Shown here piece by piece: positions 9,568 through 18,743 of a stretch of 64,000 nt of DNA. The notes under the pieces are model-generated. The model was not told where the DNA came from and did no database searches. It was given only the letters and a program-made list of their open reading frames with translations. Every line of letters starts with the position of its first letter. The first letter of the stretch is position 1. The position numbers and the translations under genes were made by a program. This stretch comes from Rhodovulum sp. P5 (GTDB taxonomy: Bacteria; Pseudomonadota; Alphaproteobacteria; Rhodobacterales; Rhodobacteraceae): assembly GCF_002079305.1 (NCBI RefSeq), contig NZ_CP015040.1, positions 1 through 64,000 on the forward strand. The letters run 5' to 3'.

Positions 9568-9755
9568 TGTGATCGGTGTTCCAACCCCACTTGGGGGCGG
9601 AACTGAAAAGGGAACGCGGTGCGCCCGATTGGGCAAATCCGCGGCTGCCCCCGCAACTGTAAGCGGCGAGCAAGGCTGATGATGCCACTGGGGCCGACGC
9701 CCCGGGAAGGCCAGCCAAGCCCAGACCCGCGAGCCAGGAGACCTGCCGTTCGCCC
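9568..9755 (+). ncRNA. Cobalamin (B12) riboswitch
   Basis: Conserved elements appear in the expected order: a GTTCC start segment, GGGAACGCGGTGCG, the core GCTGCCCCCGCAACTGTAA, GCCACTGGGGC-GACGCCCCGGGAAGG, and the closing GCCAGGAGACCTGCC. Adenosylcobalamin binding lowers expression of the downstream genes. The element ends about 140 bases before the first ATG. A GTGGCCCACGGGCCGCCAC inverted repeat at about 9859-9877 just upstream of the AAAGGA ribosome site could serve as the expression platform. It controls the DUF4198, cbiMLQO, DUF1636, cobW and cobN genes on the plus strand. Confidence 0.95.
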
Positions 9756-9895
9756 GCGCCCCAGTTGCGCGGCTTCCACCGGACGCCGGGGTGCGCGTCT
9801 GGCCCGGATCGGCCGGTCTGGCCTGTTCGTGCCTCTCCCCGTTCGTCCTTTCCGACCGTGGCCCACGGGCCGCCACTGCTGAAAGGAACCGACAG

Positions 9896-10690
9896 ATGAT
9901 CTTTCACGGCAACATGCTGAGTGCCGCGCTGGCGCTGACGCTCGCGCCCGTCGCGGGCAATGCCCATTTCCAGTTGAGCTATACCGAACAGACGATGATC
10001 GAGCGTCCCGGCGATGTCCCGGTCAAGCTGATCTTCTGGCACCCGTTCGAGAACGGCCATGTCATGGATATGGGCGAACCGCTGGAATTCTACATGGTTC
10101 ACCGGGGTGAAAAGACCGACCTGAAAGACAGCCTGACCCGGACGGTGTTCAAGGGCATGGGGAATGAGGGGGTGGCCTGGGACGCGATGGTGCCGGTAAA
10201 ACGTTCCGGCGACTATGTTCTGGTGACGGTCCCCGCCCCCTATTACGAAGGGTCGGAGGATATCTATATCCAGCAGATCACCAAGGCCTATCTGAACCGA
10301 AACCAGATGCCCACCGACTGGTCCGACCCGCAGGGTCTGAAGACCGAGATCGTGCCCAAGGTGAAGCCCTATAACGTCATGGTCGGTTCCACCTTTACGG
10401 GCCGCGTGCTGTCGGACGGCCAGCCCGTTGCTGGCGCCGAGATCGAGATCGAATACATGGCCGCCGAACCCGACATGGCGACGAACAGCCCGAAGCCGCC
10501 AAAGGCCGGGCCGATGCCCGGCGGCGCGGTGATCGCGATTTCCGATGACAACGGCTATTTCACCTTCGGCGTTCCCAAGGCGGGCTATTGGGGGTTTGCC
10601 GCGCTCGGCGTGGGACCCGACACCGAATACGACGGCAAGGAGCTTTCCCAGGACGCGGTGATCTGGATCCGCGCCTACGACGTCGAATAG
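9896..10690 (+). CDS. DUF4198 periplasmic protein, cobalt/nickel uptake accessory
   Basis: First gene behind the B12 riboswitch; 264 aa. An N-terminal Sec signal (MLSAALALTLAPVAGNAHF) leads to a mature N-terminus with an exposed His (AHFQL), as in the DUF4198/NikK-CbiK group linked to ECF-type cobalt or nickel transporters. Further candidate metal ligands are FWHPFENGHVMDMGE. The C-terminal beta domain (GSTFTGRVLSDGQPVAGAEI ... DDNGYFTFGVPKAGYWGF) is carboxypeptidase-regulatory-like. It probably captures or presents Co2+ in the periplasm to CbiM. The ATG at 9896 follows GAAAGGA. Role inferred from family and operon. Confidence 0.8.
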   Translation: MIFHGNMLSAALALTLAPVAGNAHFQLSYTEQTMIERPGDVPVKLIFWHPFENGHVMDMGEPLEFYMVHRGEKTDLKDSLTRTVFKGMGNEGVAWDAMVPVKRSGDYVLVTVPAPYYEGSEDIYIQQITKAYLNRNQMPTDWSDPQGLKTEIVPKVKPYNVMVGSTFTGRVLSDGQPVAGAEIEIEYMAAEPDMATNSPKPPKAGPMPGGAVIAISDDNGYFTFGVPKAGYWGFAALGVGPDTEYDGKELSQDAVIWIRAYDVE

Positions 10691-10701
10691 GACGCGCGCA
10701 C

Positions 10702-11319
10702 ATGCATATCGTGGATGGGGCGCTCGCCAATGAGGTCGTGATCGGCGGGGCCGTCCTGGCTGCCGGCGGCATCGCGCTTGGGCTGCGGCAGTTGCCGCTG
10801 GAACGGATTCCGGCGGCGGGGATCTTGTCCGCCAGCTTTTTCGTGGCCTCGCTGATCCATGTGCCGATCGGCCCGTCCTCGGTGCATCTGATCCTGAACG
10901 GTCTGGCCGGGATTGTTCTTGGCTGGGCCGCCTTTCCCGCGCTCTTCGTGGGGCTGCTCTTGCAGGCCGTGTTCTTCGGCTTTGGCGGGCTGACGGTTCT
11001 GGGGGTGAACACGTTCAACATCGCGATGCCCGCGGTGATCGTTCATGTCCTGTGTCGCCGGGGCATCCTGCGGTGCGGGCCTGCCACCGCTGCGCTTTGG
11101 GCCGGGATCGGGGGGGCTTTGGCGATTGCGCTGACCACCGGCTGCGTGGCGCTGGCGCTGATGCTCTCGGGCGATGCGTTCATTCCGGCGACCAAGCTCG
11201 TGTTCCTCGCCCATCTCCCCGTGATGGGGATCGAGGGGCTTTTGACCGCGGCGGCGGTGTCGCTTGCCGTGCGGGTCAAACCCGAACTTTTCACCACGCT
11301 GAAAGGGGCCCCCGCATGA
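10702..11319 (+). CDS. cbiM: Cobalt ECF transporter substrate-specific subunit CbiM
   Basis: Integral membrane S-component that selects Co2+. It begins MHIVDGALANEV; the His at position 2 and the short N-terminal loop are the known metal-coordinating elements of CbiM/NikM, which fixes this start. About six or seven hydrophobic helices follow, with conserved VPIGPSSVHLILNGL and GVNTFNIAMPA segments. At 205 aa it is typical. It overlaps the next gene by ATGA. It works with the CbiL-like protein, CbiQ and CbiO encoded downstream. Confidence 0.93.
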   Translation: MHIVDGALANEVVIGGAVLAAGGIALGLRQLPLERIPAAGILSASFFVASLIHVPIGPSSVHLILNGLAGIVLGWAAFPALFVGLLLQAVFFGFGGLTVLGVNTFNIAMPAVIVHVLCRRGILRCGPATAALWAGIGGALAIALTTGCVALALMLSGDAFIPATKLVFLAHLPVMGIEGLLTAAAVSLAVRVKPELFTTLKGAPA

Positions 11320-11945
11320 TCCGCGCCGCTTTTCTGGGGCTCTCGCTCATCCTGGCTCCGCTTCCTGCGCTGGCCCACAAGGTCGTGGCCTCCGTCTTCC
11401 CGTCGGGTCAGGTGATCGAGGGCGAGGTCGGTTTCTCCAATGGCGACATGGCCGTTGACACGGTTGTGGAGGTGATCGGCGAGGATGGCACCAAGCTGGG
11501 CGAGGTCGTCACCGACGGCGACGGGTTCTTCACCTGGCGACCCACCGGGCCGGGGCCGCTGCTGTTCCGGGCCGATCTGGGGGCGGGTCATGTGGCCGAA
11601 GTCGTGATGCCGGCCGAGGAGGTGGCGCAGGTGTTGGGACAGGCCTTGGCAGCGGTCACCAATCCCGGCCCGCCAGCGGGGGCAAGCCTGGTCGACGACA
11701 GCATCGCGCCGACGGCCGAGGCGCCCGGCACGACCGCAGCCCCCCAGTCCGGTCTCAGCGATACCGACAAAGCCGCCATCGCCGCCATCGTTCGGGATGA
11801 GATGCGCCCGCTCCGCCGCGAGATCGCCGCCTATAAGGAGCATCACGATCTGCAGACCATCCTTGGCGGGATCGGGTATATCTTCGGCCTGTTCGGTTTG
11901 GGGTTCTACCTTGCCGCGCAGCGCCGGATCGCGGGCAAAGGCTGA
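11316..11945 (+). CDS. CbiL/NikL-type accessory subunit of the cobalt transporter
   Basis: 209 aa with a signal peptide (LGLSLILAPLPALA), a mature N-terminus AHKVVAS with an exposed His, a periplasmic beta domain (GQVIEGEVGFSNGDMAVDT ... DGDGFFTWRPTGPGPLLF), a low-complexity Ala/Pro linker, and one C-terminal membrane helix (LGGIGYIFGLFGLGFYLAA). This is the CbiL/NikL architecture, which replaces CbiN in many proteobacterial cobalt/nickel systems. It overlaps cbiM and cbiQ by a few bases, so the subunits are co-translated. Confidence 0.8.
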   Translation: MIRAAFLGLSLILAPLPALAHKVVASVFPSGQVIEGEVGFSNGDMAVDTVVEVIGEDGTKLGEVVTDGDGFFTWRPTGPGPLLFRADLGAGHVAEVVMPAEEVAQVLGQALAAVTNPGPPAGASLVDDSIAPTAEAPGTTAAPQSGLSDTDKAAIAAIVRDEMRPLRREIAAYKEHHDLQTILGGIGYIFGLFGLGFYLAAQRRIAGKG

Positions 11946-12739
11946 TGGGCCATATCCTGGCATCCGAGCGCAAAACGCTTCCCGGCGGCAGACGGGGCGA
12001 TCCGGGCGGTGTGCTGTCCGGCATCGACCCGCGGGCGCGGATCCTTGGGGCCTGTGCCTTTGCCGTCATAACCGTCGGCTGCGGCTGGCTGCCCGTTCTG
12101 CTGGCGGCCTGTGCGATGGCCGGCGCACTGATGATGCTGTCACGCCTGCCCGTGCGGCCCACCCTTCGGCGGATGGCGGCAATGGACGGGGTCATCCTGT
12201 TCGTCCTCGTGATGCTTCCCTTCACCGTGCCAGGGGATCCGATCCTGACGCTATGGGGGCTGTCTGCCAGTTGGCAGGGCCTGACCCTGGCGGTCGAGAT
12301 CCTGCTGACCGCCAATGCCGTGGTTCTGGCGCTGATGGCACTGGTCGGCACGATGGAGCCTGTGACGCTGGGCCATGCCCTCCACCGTCTGCGCGCGCCC
12401 AAGGCGCTGGTGCATCTGCTGCTCTTCACCATCCGCTATATCGAGGTGCTGCGCGCGGAATATCTGCGCCTGCGGCAGGCGATGCAGGTGCGTGGGTTTC
12501 GCCCGCGCACAGACCGGCACAGCTATCGCAGCATGGGCTATCTGGTGGGCATGATGCTGGTGCGCGCACTGGAACGCGCTGAACGGGTCTTGGGCGCGAT
12601 GAAATGCCGGGGGTTTTCGGGGCGGATCCCGCTGTTGGACGGCCTTGCCTTTGGCCCCCGCGATGCCGTCTTCGCCGCGGTGCTGGGCGCGGCCTTGATC
12701 GCGCTGACAGTGGCCGAGATCACCCATGCCGCTGTTTGA
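11945..12739 (+). CDS. cbiQ: Cobalt ECF transporter membrane subunit CbiQ
   Basis: Transmembrane coupling (T) subunit of the ECF-type cobalt importer, 264 aa. It carries the family segment DPRARILGACAFAV near the N-terminus. It also has the two ATPase-coupling motifs with Ala-Arg-Gly character (EYLRLRQAMQVRGFRP and ERAERVLGAMKCRGF). Several hydrophobic helices lie between. It starts on the stop codon of the CbiL-like gene and overlaps cbiO by 14 bases. Confidence 0.93.
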   Translation: MGHILASERKTLPGGRRGDPGGVLSGIDPRARILGACAFAVITVGCGWLPVLLAACAMAGALMMLSRLPVRPTLRRMAAMDGVILFVLVMLPFTVPGDPILTLWGLSASWQGLTLAVEILLTANAVVLALMALVGTMEPVTLGHALHRLRAPKALVHLLLFTIRYIEVLRAEYLRLRQAMQVRGFRPRTDRHSYRSMGYLVGMMLVRALERAERVLGAMKCRGFSGRIPLLDGLAFGPRDAVFAAVLGAALIALTVAEITHAAV

Positions 12740-13420
12740 TCTGACCGATATCCATGTTGCCTATCCCGGCCAGCCGCCGGTGCTGCGGGGGGCGAACCTG
12801 ACACTTGCCCCCGGCGAAAAGCTGGCCATCGCCGGCCCCAACGGCGCGGGCAAATCCACGCTGCTGCACCTCATGGTCGGGCTGATCCGGCCTGCGGCCG
12901 GCCAGATCACCGCCTTTGGACGAATCTGCCGGGCGGAGGCCGATTTCCGCCCCGTCCGCCGCCGGGCGGGCCTCGTCTTTCAGGATCCCGATGATCAGCT
13001 TTTCTGCCCCACCGTGGCCGAGGATGTCGCCTTTGGCCCGTTGAACCTTGGCCACAGCCGGGCCGAGGCCGAGGCGATTGTGGATGCGGTGCTTGGCCAA
13101 CTGCACCTGGCCCATCTGCGCAACCGGATCACCCACCGCCTGTCGGGGGCGAAAAACGGCTGGTAACGCTGGCCACGGTTCTGGCGATGAACCCCGAGGT
13201 GCTGCTGCTGGACGAACCGACCAATGCGCTGGACGAGGAAAACGAGGCCCGGCTGATCGCGATCCTGCAAAACCTGCCGCAGGCGATGATCCTGGTCAGC
13301 CATGATTCCAGTGTTCGCAACCGGATTGCCACCCGCACCCTGCGGCTGACAGCCGGCCGGCTGGAACCCGGGGAAGATCCACAAACACAACCAAGACAAA
13401 CGGGAACCGAATACCAATGA
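12726..13420 (+). CDS. cbiO: Cobalt ECF transporter ATPase CbiO (frameshifted)
   Basis: ABC ATPase that powers the importer. Walker A GPNGAGKSTLLH is near residue 38, the Q-loop is VFQDPDDQLFCPTV, and Walker B LLLDEPTNALDEEN and the H-loop LVSHD follow in another frame. The first frame ends at 13166 just after THRLSG, where the ABC signature LSGGEKRLV is expected. One G is missing from the run of G at 13145-13149; adding it restores SGGEKRLVTLATVLAMNPEV and a 231-aa protein. As read, the gene is broken exactly in the signature motif. It overlaps the DUF1636 gene by ATGA. Confidence 0.85.
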
Positions 13421-13800
13421 CATCACCTGCTGACGACGACGTGGAACTTCTGATCTGTGCAAGCTGCCAGGTCGATCCGGACGATGACGACGATGGCCCG
13501 CGCCCCGGCGCCCTTTTGGCCGAGGGGCTGGAGGCGAACCTACCCGAGGGCGTTCGCCTGACCCGGGTCGACTGCCTGTCGAACTGCAAACGCGGCTGCA
13601 CCGTCGAGCTGCGCGGGCCGGGCCGCTGGACCTATGTCTATGGCAATCTCGACCCCGAAACGCATCTGGACACGCTGCGCGAAGGCGTCGCGCGTTATCG
13701 CGGCGCCGCGGACGGGATCATCCCCTGGCGCGACCGCCCCGACCATTTCCGCAAGAACTGTATTGTCCGCATCCCGCCGCAAGAGGGTTCCCATGGCTGA
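13417..13800 (+). CDS. DUF1636 metal-binding protein of the cobW locus
   Basis: 127 aa of the DUF1636 family, regularly found beside cobW and cobN in alphaproteobacteria. Cys motifs ICASCQ (near residue 13) and DCLSNCKRGC (near 50) resemble a thioredoxin-like 2Fe-2S ferredoxin fold. The C-terminal DHFRKNCIVRIPP is conserved in the family. It overlaps cbiO and cobW, so it is part of the same riboswitch operon. The biochemical role is not known; a metal-handling partner of CobW or CobN is the natural inference. Confidence 0.8.
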   Translation: MTSPADDDVELLICASCQVDPDDDDDGPRPGALLAEGLEANLPEGVRLTRVDCLSNCKRGCTVELRGPGRWTYVYGNLDPETHLDTLREGVARYRGAADGIIPWRDRPDHFRKNCIVRIPPQEGSHG

Positions 13801-14845
13801 TCTTGAAAAACTCCCCGTCACCGTCATCACCGGCTTTCTGGGGGCGGGCAAGACGACGCTGATCCGCCACCTGATGCAGAACCCCGGCGGCAAGCGGCTG
13901 GCGGTGCTGGTCAATGAATTCGGCGATGTCGGTGTGGATGGCGAGATCCTGAAATCCTGTGCGATCCCCGATTGCCCGGCCGAAAACATCCTGGAACTGG
14001 CCAATGGCTGTCTGTGCTGCACCGTGGCCGATGAGTTCATCCCGACCATCGAGTCGCTTTTGGCGATGGAACCGCGGCCCGACCATATCCTGATCGAGAC
14101 CAGCGGCCTTGCCCTGCCCAAGCCGCTGCTCAAGGCGTTTGACTGGCCCGACATCCGGTCAAAGATCACGGTGGACGGGGTGATCGCGCTCGCCGATGCG
14201 GAGGCCGTGGCGACGGGCCGCTTTGCCCCCAATGTCGCGGCGGTCGACGCCCAGCGGGCCGCCGATGACAGCCTCGATCATGAAACGCCCCTGTCAGAGG
14301 TGTTCGAGGACCAGATTTCCTGCGCCGACATCGTAGTGTTGACCAAGCCCGACCTTGCCGGACCCGATGGCGTGGCCAAGGCCCGCGCGGTGATCGCGGC
14401 AGAGGCGCCGAGGCCCTTGCCCATCGTCGAGGTGGCCGAGGGCGTGGTTGATCCGCGCATCCTGATCGGGCTGGAGGCCGCCGCCGAAGACGATATGGAC
14501 GCGCGCCCCAGCCATCACGACACGGCCCATGACCACGATCACGACGATTTCGAAAGCGTTGTGGTCGACCTGCCCGAGATCGCCAGCCCCGAGATCCTCG
14601 TGAACCGGATCGAGGCGCTGGCCCGCGACCGCGACATCCTGCGGATCAAGGGCCATGTCGCCGTGGCGGGCAAACCGATGCGCCTGCTGGTGCAGGCGGT
14701 GGGCGCGCGCGTCCGGCATCAATACGACCGCCCGTGGACGGCAGAAGAAGCCCGGCAGGGCCGGCTTGTGGTGATCGCCGAACACGACCGGATCGACGGG
14801 AACGCCATCCGCGCCGCGCTGACCGATCTGGCCGTCCCGGCGTAA
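13793..14845 (+). CDS. cobW: CobW, metal-chaperone GTPase for cobalt insertion
   Basis: 350-aa G3E-family P-loop GTPase of the COG0523/CobW type, thought to deliver Co2+ to the CobNST chelatase. Visible motifs are Walker A GFLGAGKTTLIRHL (residues 13-26), the metal-binding GCLCC (near 77-81), the base-specificity segment TKPDL, and a His/Asp-rich stretch HHDTAHDHDHDD (about residues 240-251). The C-terminal CobW domain ends with RLLVQAVGARVRHQYDRPW. It overlaps DUF1636 and precedes cobN by 15 bases. Confidence 0.95.
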   Translation: MADLEKLPVTVITGFLGAGKTTLIRHLMQNPGGKRLAVLVNEFGDVGVDGEILKSCAIPDCPAENILELANGCLCCTVADEFIPTIESLLAMEPRPDHILIETSGLALPKPLLKAFDWPDIRSKITVDGVIALADAEAVATGRFAPNVAAVDAQRAADDSLDHETPLSEVFEDQISCADIVVLTKPDLAGPDGVAKARAVIAAEAPRPLPIVEVAEGVVDPRILIGLEAAAEDDMDARPSHHDTAHDHDHDDFESVVVDLPEIASPEILVNRIEALARDRDILRIKGHVAVAGKPMRLLVQAVGARVRHQYDRPWTAEEARQGRLVVIAEHDRIDGNAIRAALTDLAVPA

Positions 14846-14860
14846 GGGGGCCGTCCCGCG

Positions 14861-17800
14861 ATGCATGTCGTCTTTCGCGAAAGTCACGGGCTGGAGGAAA
14901 CCGAAACGCCCACCGATCTGGGGCAAAGCCCCGCCGACCTAGTGGTGCTGTCCTTTTCCGACAGCGATCTGGGGGCCTTCGCGGCGGGCTGGCATCGCGG
15001 GGGCGGACCGGCGGGCGAGATGCCAGGCCTCAGGCTCGCCAATCTTGCCACGCTGAAACATCCGCTGTCCGTCGATACCTATGTCGAACAGACGCTGTCG
15101 GGGGCCAAGGGTATCCTGATCCGTCTGATCGGCGGGCGGGCCTATTGGGACTACGGGCTGCAACAGGTGCAGATACTGGCCGAGGCAAAGGGCATCGCGC
15201 TGGCCGTCCTGCCGGCCGATGGCCGCCCGGATCCGCGGCTGGACGCGATCTCGAACCTGCCCGGGGCAACGTTGCGGCGGCTGACGTCGCTCTGCGACGC
15301 CGGGGGCGAGGTCGCAGCGCAGGCGGCGTTGGCACAGATGGCGCTGGCCTCGGGGCTTTATGGCCCGCCCGTGCACGGCGCCAAGGTGGTGCCGCAGGTC
15401 GGCGGCTGGACACCCGAGGACGGTCTATGCTGCCCGCTGGCCCCGCGTCTGGGCAACCGCCCCCTGATTGCCCTGACCTTCTACCGCGCCCATCTGACAG
15501 CCGCCGATCTGGCCCCCATCCGGGCGCTCTTTGACGCCCTGCGGGACCGTGGCTTTGACGTGATCGGACTGTTCGCCCCCTCGCTGAAACTGCCCGACGC
15601 CGCGGGTTGGCTGGCCCGGCAACTGGCCCGGTTGAAACCGGCCGCGGTGGTCAATGCGACCTCCTTTTCCGGCAAGGCGGCGGGGGGTCCCTCCCCGCTT
15701 GATGCCGCGGGGGTGCCGGTCTTTCAACTCGCACTTGCCGCCTCTACCCGCGCGGCATGGGCAGAGGCCGAACGCGGGCTGTCCCCGGCGGATTTGGCCA
15801 TGCATGTGGTTCTGCCCGAGGTTGACGGGCGCATCTTCGCGGGCGTTGCGTCCTTCAAGGAACCGACGGGGCGCGATCCCGAACTGGAATATGCGCGCCT
15901 TGTGCACAGGCCCGACCCCGCGCGCATCGCCGCCATCGCCGACCGGGTCGCGGCCTGGGTGCGGCTGGGACAGCGCCCGCCCGATCAACGCCGCCCGGCG
16001 TTGATCCTGTCGACCTATCCGGGCAAGGACTGGAACATGGCCCATGCGGTGGGGCTGGATGCACTGGCCTCGGCCGAAGCGATCCTGTCCGATCTGGCAG
16101 GGGCTGGCCATGCGATTGCCCCCGGCACCCCCCTGACAGAGGCCTTGGCGATCCCATCGCTCGCTTGGCCGGTTGCCGACTACGAAACCGCGCTGGCCAC
16201 CCTGCCCCCGACCCTGCGCAACGATCTGGGCGCCGTCTGGGGTGCACCTGACACCGATCCCGCGGTTCGGGACGGGTCGTTTCACTTTGCCGCCACGCAC
16301 CGGGGGAATGCGCTGGTCGCGCTGCAACCCGAACGGGGCGATTCCGGGCGGCGCGAGGACGACTATCACGATCTCTCCCGCACGCCGCGGCATGCCTATG
16401 TCGCCTTTTACCTGTGGCTGCGGCACGCGTTGGGGACCGACGCGCTGATCCATATCGGCGCCCACGGCACGCTGGAATGGCTGCCGGGCAAGGCGGTGGC
16501 GCTGTCGAATGCCTGCTGGCCCGAGGCGTTGATCGGCGATCTGCCGGTGATCTATCCGTTCATCGTCAACGATCCCGGCGAGGCAGCACAGGCCAAGCGG
16601 CGGATCGGGGCGGTCACGCTGGGCCATCTGCCACCACCGATGCGGACCAGCGGAACACCCGAACGGCTGACCCGGCTGGAGAGCCTGCTGGACGAGTTTT
16701 CCAATGCCGACGGGCTGGACCCCAAACGCCGGGACCGCCTGAAAACCGATATCCGAACCGAGGCGCAGGCGTTGGGGGTGGAGGATGATCTCGGCCTCGA
16801 CGCTGCAAGCTGCCCGGCAGAGGCGATCACCCGGATCGACCGCTTCGTCTGCGATGTGAAAGACAGCCAGTTTGGCGACGGGCTGCATGTCTGGGGCCGC
16901 GCGACGGGCGACCAGACCGGGATTGACACCGCCGGATGCGCCGCGGCCGAACGCGCCGCCCTGATCGACGCGCTGAACGGGCGGCGGATCGCGCCGGGGC
17001 CGGCGGGCTCGCCCTATCGCGGGCGGCGCGACGTGTTGCCAACAGGCCGGAACCTGTTTGCCGTCGATCCCCGCGCGGTACCGACCCGATCCGCCCATGC
17101 CCAGGGTGTGCGGCTGGCTGGGGAACTGGTGCGGCGGCACCTGCAGGATCACGGCGACTGGCCGCAAGGGCTGGTGGTCGATCTGTGGGGGTCGGCGACG
17201 ATGCGCACGGCGGGCGAAGAATTCGCCATGGCGCTGCATCTGCTGGGCGTCAAACCGGTCTGGGATACCGGGTCCGAACGTGTCTCGGGCATCGAGGTCT
17301 TGCCGATTGCCGATCTGGACCGGCCGCGGATCGATGTGACCTTGCGCGTCTCGGGCCTGTTTCGCGATGTCTTCCCGACCTTGTCTGCCTTGTTTCAACA
17401 AGCGGTCCGCGCGCTGGCGCTCCGGGATGAAGCACCGGACTGGAACCCCTATGCCGGAAAGGCGCCCGGCGCGCGTGTCTTTGGCCCGGCACCGGGCCGC
17501 TATGGGCTGGCCCTGGGCGGCGCGGTCGAGGACTATACCGACGAGGCCCGCCGCGCCGCGGGCGAAGCCTGGCTTGCCGCCAGCGCCTGGGCGCTGGACG
17601 GGGCCGAAATCGCCCGCGATCCGGGGGCCTTGGCCGAACGTGTGGCGGCCGCCGACAGCTTTGTGCATCTGCAGGACCTGACCGAAACCGACCTGCTGAT
17701 GGCGATGGACTATGCCGGGCACGAGGCCGGCTTTGCCGCGGCCCGGGGGCTGACCGGCGGGGCGGCTGCGCTTTACCATCTGGACAACACCGACCCCACC

Positions 17801-18175
17801 CGCCCCCGCGTCCGCGACCTGAAGGAAGAGATCGCCCGCGTGGTGCGCGCCCGCGCCGCCAACCCCGCCTGGGTCGACGGCATGCGCCGGCACGGATTCC
17901 GCGGCGCCGCCGAAATCGCGGCGACGCTCGACCATCTGGCCGCCTTCGCGCATCTGGCCGGGGTCGTCGAGGCGCATCTCTTCGACCTCTATTACGACGC
18001 CACGCTTGGCCGCGACGACGTCACCGACTGGATGCAGGATGCCAACCCCAGGGCTTTGGCCGCGCTGCACGACCGTTTCGCCGCATTGCGCGCGGCCGGG
18101 TTGTGGCGAACGCGGCGCAACACCATCGCGGCCGAGATGGCGTTGCACACCGATCCCGAAGGTCCGCAGAGGTGA
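14861..18175 (+). CDS. cobN: Cobaltochelatase subunit CobN
   Basis: Large magnesium-chelatase-H-like subunit that binds hydrogenobyrinic acid a,c-diamide and receives Co2+. It needs the CobS and CobT ATPase subunits, not encoded here. Family segments include HIGAHGTLEWLPGKAVALS (near 530), PTGRNLFAVDPRAVPT (near 725), LWGSATMRTAGEEFA and VTLRVSGLFRDVFP. The product is 1104 aa, shorter than the roughly 1250-aa Pseudomonas type but like several Rhodobacteraceae proteins. The ATG at 14861 follows AAGGGGG. It is the last recognisable gene of the B12-riboswitch operon. Confidence 0.95.
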   Translation: MHVVFRESHGLEETETPTDLGQSPADLVVLSFSDSDLGAFAAGWHRGGGPAGEMPGLRLANLATLKHPLSVDTYVEQTLSGAKGILIRLIGGRAYWDYGLQQVQILAEAKGIALAVLPADGRPDPRLDAISNLPGATLRRLTSLCDAGGEVAAQAALAQMALASGLYGPPVHGAKVVPQVGGWTPEDGLCCPLAPRLGNRPLIALTFYRAHLTAADLAPIRALFDALRDRGFDVIGLFAPSLKLPDAAGWLARQLARLKPAAVVNATSFSGKAAGGPSPLDAAGVPVFQLALAASTRAAWAEAERGLSPADLAMHVVLPEVDGRIFAGVASFKEPTGRDPELEYARLVHRPDPARIAAIADRVAAWVRLGQRPPDQRRPALILSTYPGKDWNMAHAVGLDALASAEAILSDLAGAGHAIAPGTPLTEALAIPSLAWPVADYETALATLPPTLRNDLGAVWGAPDTDPAVRDGSFHFAATHRGNALVALQPERGDSGRREDDYHDLSRTPRHAYVAFYLWLRHALGTDALIHIGAHGTLEWLPGKAVALSNACWPEALIGDLPVIYPFIVNDPGEAAQAKRRIGAVTLGHLPPPMRTSGTPERLTRLESLLDEFSNADGLDPKRRDRLKTDIRTEAQALGVEDDLGLDAASCPAEAITRIDRFVCDVKDSQFGDGLHVWGRATGDQTGIDTAGCAAAERAALIDALNGRRIAPGPAGSPYRGRRDVLPTGRNLFAVDPRAVPTRSAHAQGVRLAGELVRRHLQDHGDWPQGLVVDLWGSATMRTAGEEFAMALHLLGVKPVWDTGSERVSGIEVLPIADLDRPRIDVTLRVSGLFRDVFPTLSALFQQAVRALALRDEAPDWNPYAGKAPGARVFGPAPGRYGLALGGAVEDYTDEARRAAGEAWLAASAWALDGAEIARDPGALAERVAAADSFVHLQDLTETDLLMAMDYAGHEAGFAAARGLTGGAAALYHLDNTDPTRPRVRDLKEEIARVVRARAANPAWVDGMRRHGFRGAAEIAATLDHLAAFAHLAGVVEAHLFDLYYDATLGRDDVTDWMQDANPRALAALHDRFAALRAAGLWRTRRNTIAAEMALHTDPEGPQR

Positions 18176-18524
18176 CACAAGGAAAATGGACAGCACCGCC
18201 AAGCGCCAGCAGTGCGAGCGCCTTATGCGGACGGCACCGTCTTGGGCCATGACGATCCGCCGCGGCCCGCTTGATGCACGGAGGGCGCAATGTTCCTGCA
18301 TCAGACGATCTCCTGTTGGGGCTTCTCCCCATGGTCGTTCGCTAACCGCGAAAGATTTCCGCTTGCAAAGGCTGAGTATTTTTGTCAGCTTATACGCAAC
18401 AGCCAGACGCAGCCGCGCCCAGCCGATCACCGACAACAGGCTTTCGGAGGGGCCCGCGGGGGCCGGGCTGGCACCGTCAGGCGGACCGCCGCCCCTCCGG
18501 AAACGAGAGAGGACGACGAAGCCC
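18176..18524. other. Gap between cobN and the unknown gene pair
   Basis: About 350 bases with no convincing gene. A plus-strand reading from 18186 is Arg/Ser-rich with no family resemblance. The stretch contains a GGGG-CTTCT-CCCC hairpin at about 18317-18329 and a locally AT-richer segment (18355-18400, around GAGTATTTTTGTCAGC) that could hold the promoter of the next pair. Confidence 0.45.
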
Positions 18525-18743
18525 ATGTTCACCTTGCGCAATCTTGACGCCGCCGATGCACCCGTCCGCCCCTTTGAGTCCTGCCTGAATCCCGAACGCC
18601 GCACGCGGCTGGAAACCTGCGCGAAGGACTGGCCCTGCATCACCGGGCCGGCGCAAGAGGTCGCCACCAAACGGATCGCGGCCGACCCCAGGCATCTCGT
18701 CTTTTCCACCCCCCTGCCCCAGGTGCAGGAGCACCGGGCATGA
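18525..18743 (+). CDS. Small hypothetical protein, coupled to the gene after it
   Basis: 72-aa product starting MFTLRNLDAADAPVRPFESC, with Cys at about 20, 31 and 36. I recognise no family. Its support is positional: its stop codon overlaps the ATG of the following gene (ATGA). The translation is compositionally ordinary, unlike the frame upstream of its ATG. If real, it forms a two-gene unit with the transposon-split gene. Low certainty. Confidence 0.4.
   Translation: MFTLRNLDAADAPVRPFESCLNPERRTRLETCAKDWPCITGPAQEVATKRIAADPRHLVFSTPLPQVQEHRA

Noticed and set aside
18006..18524. Extension of the small plus-strand frame upstream of ATG 18525.
   Set aside because: The upstream part overlaps cobN in another frame and reads as Arg/Ser-rich noise; only the part from 18525, coupled to the next gene, is plausible.
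15425..18709. A very long minus-strand open frame opposite cobN (over 1000 codons).
   Set aside because: Its translation is Arg/Gly/Gln-rich without any family feature and lies antisense to an unambiguous cobN. Such shadow frames are expected in high-GC DNA.
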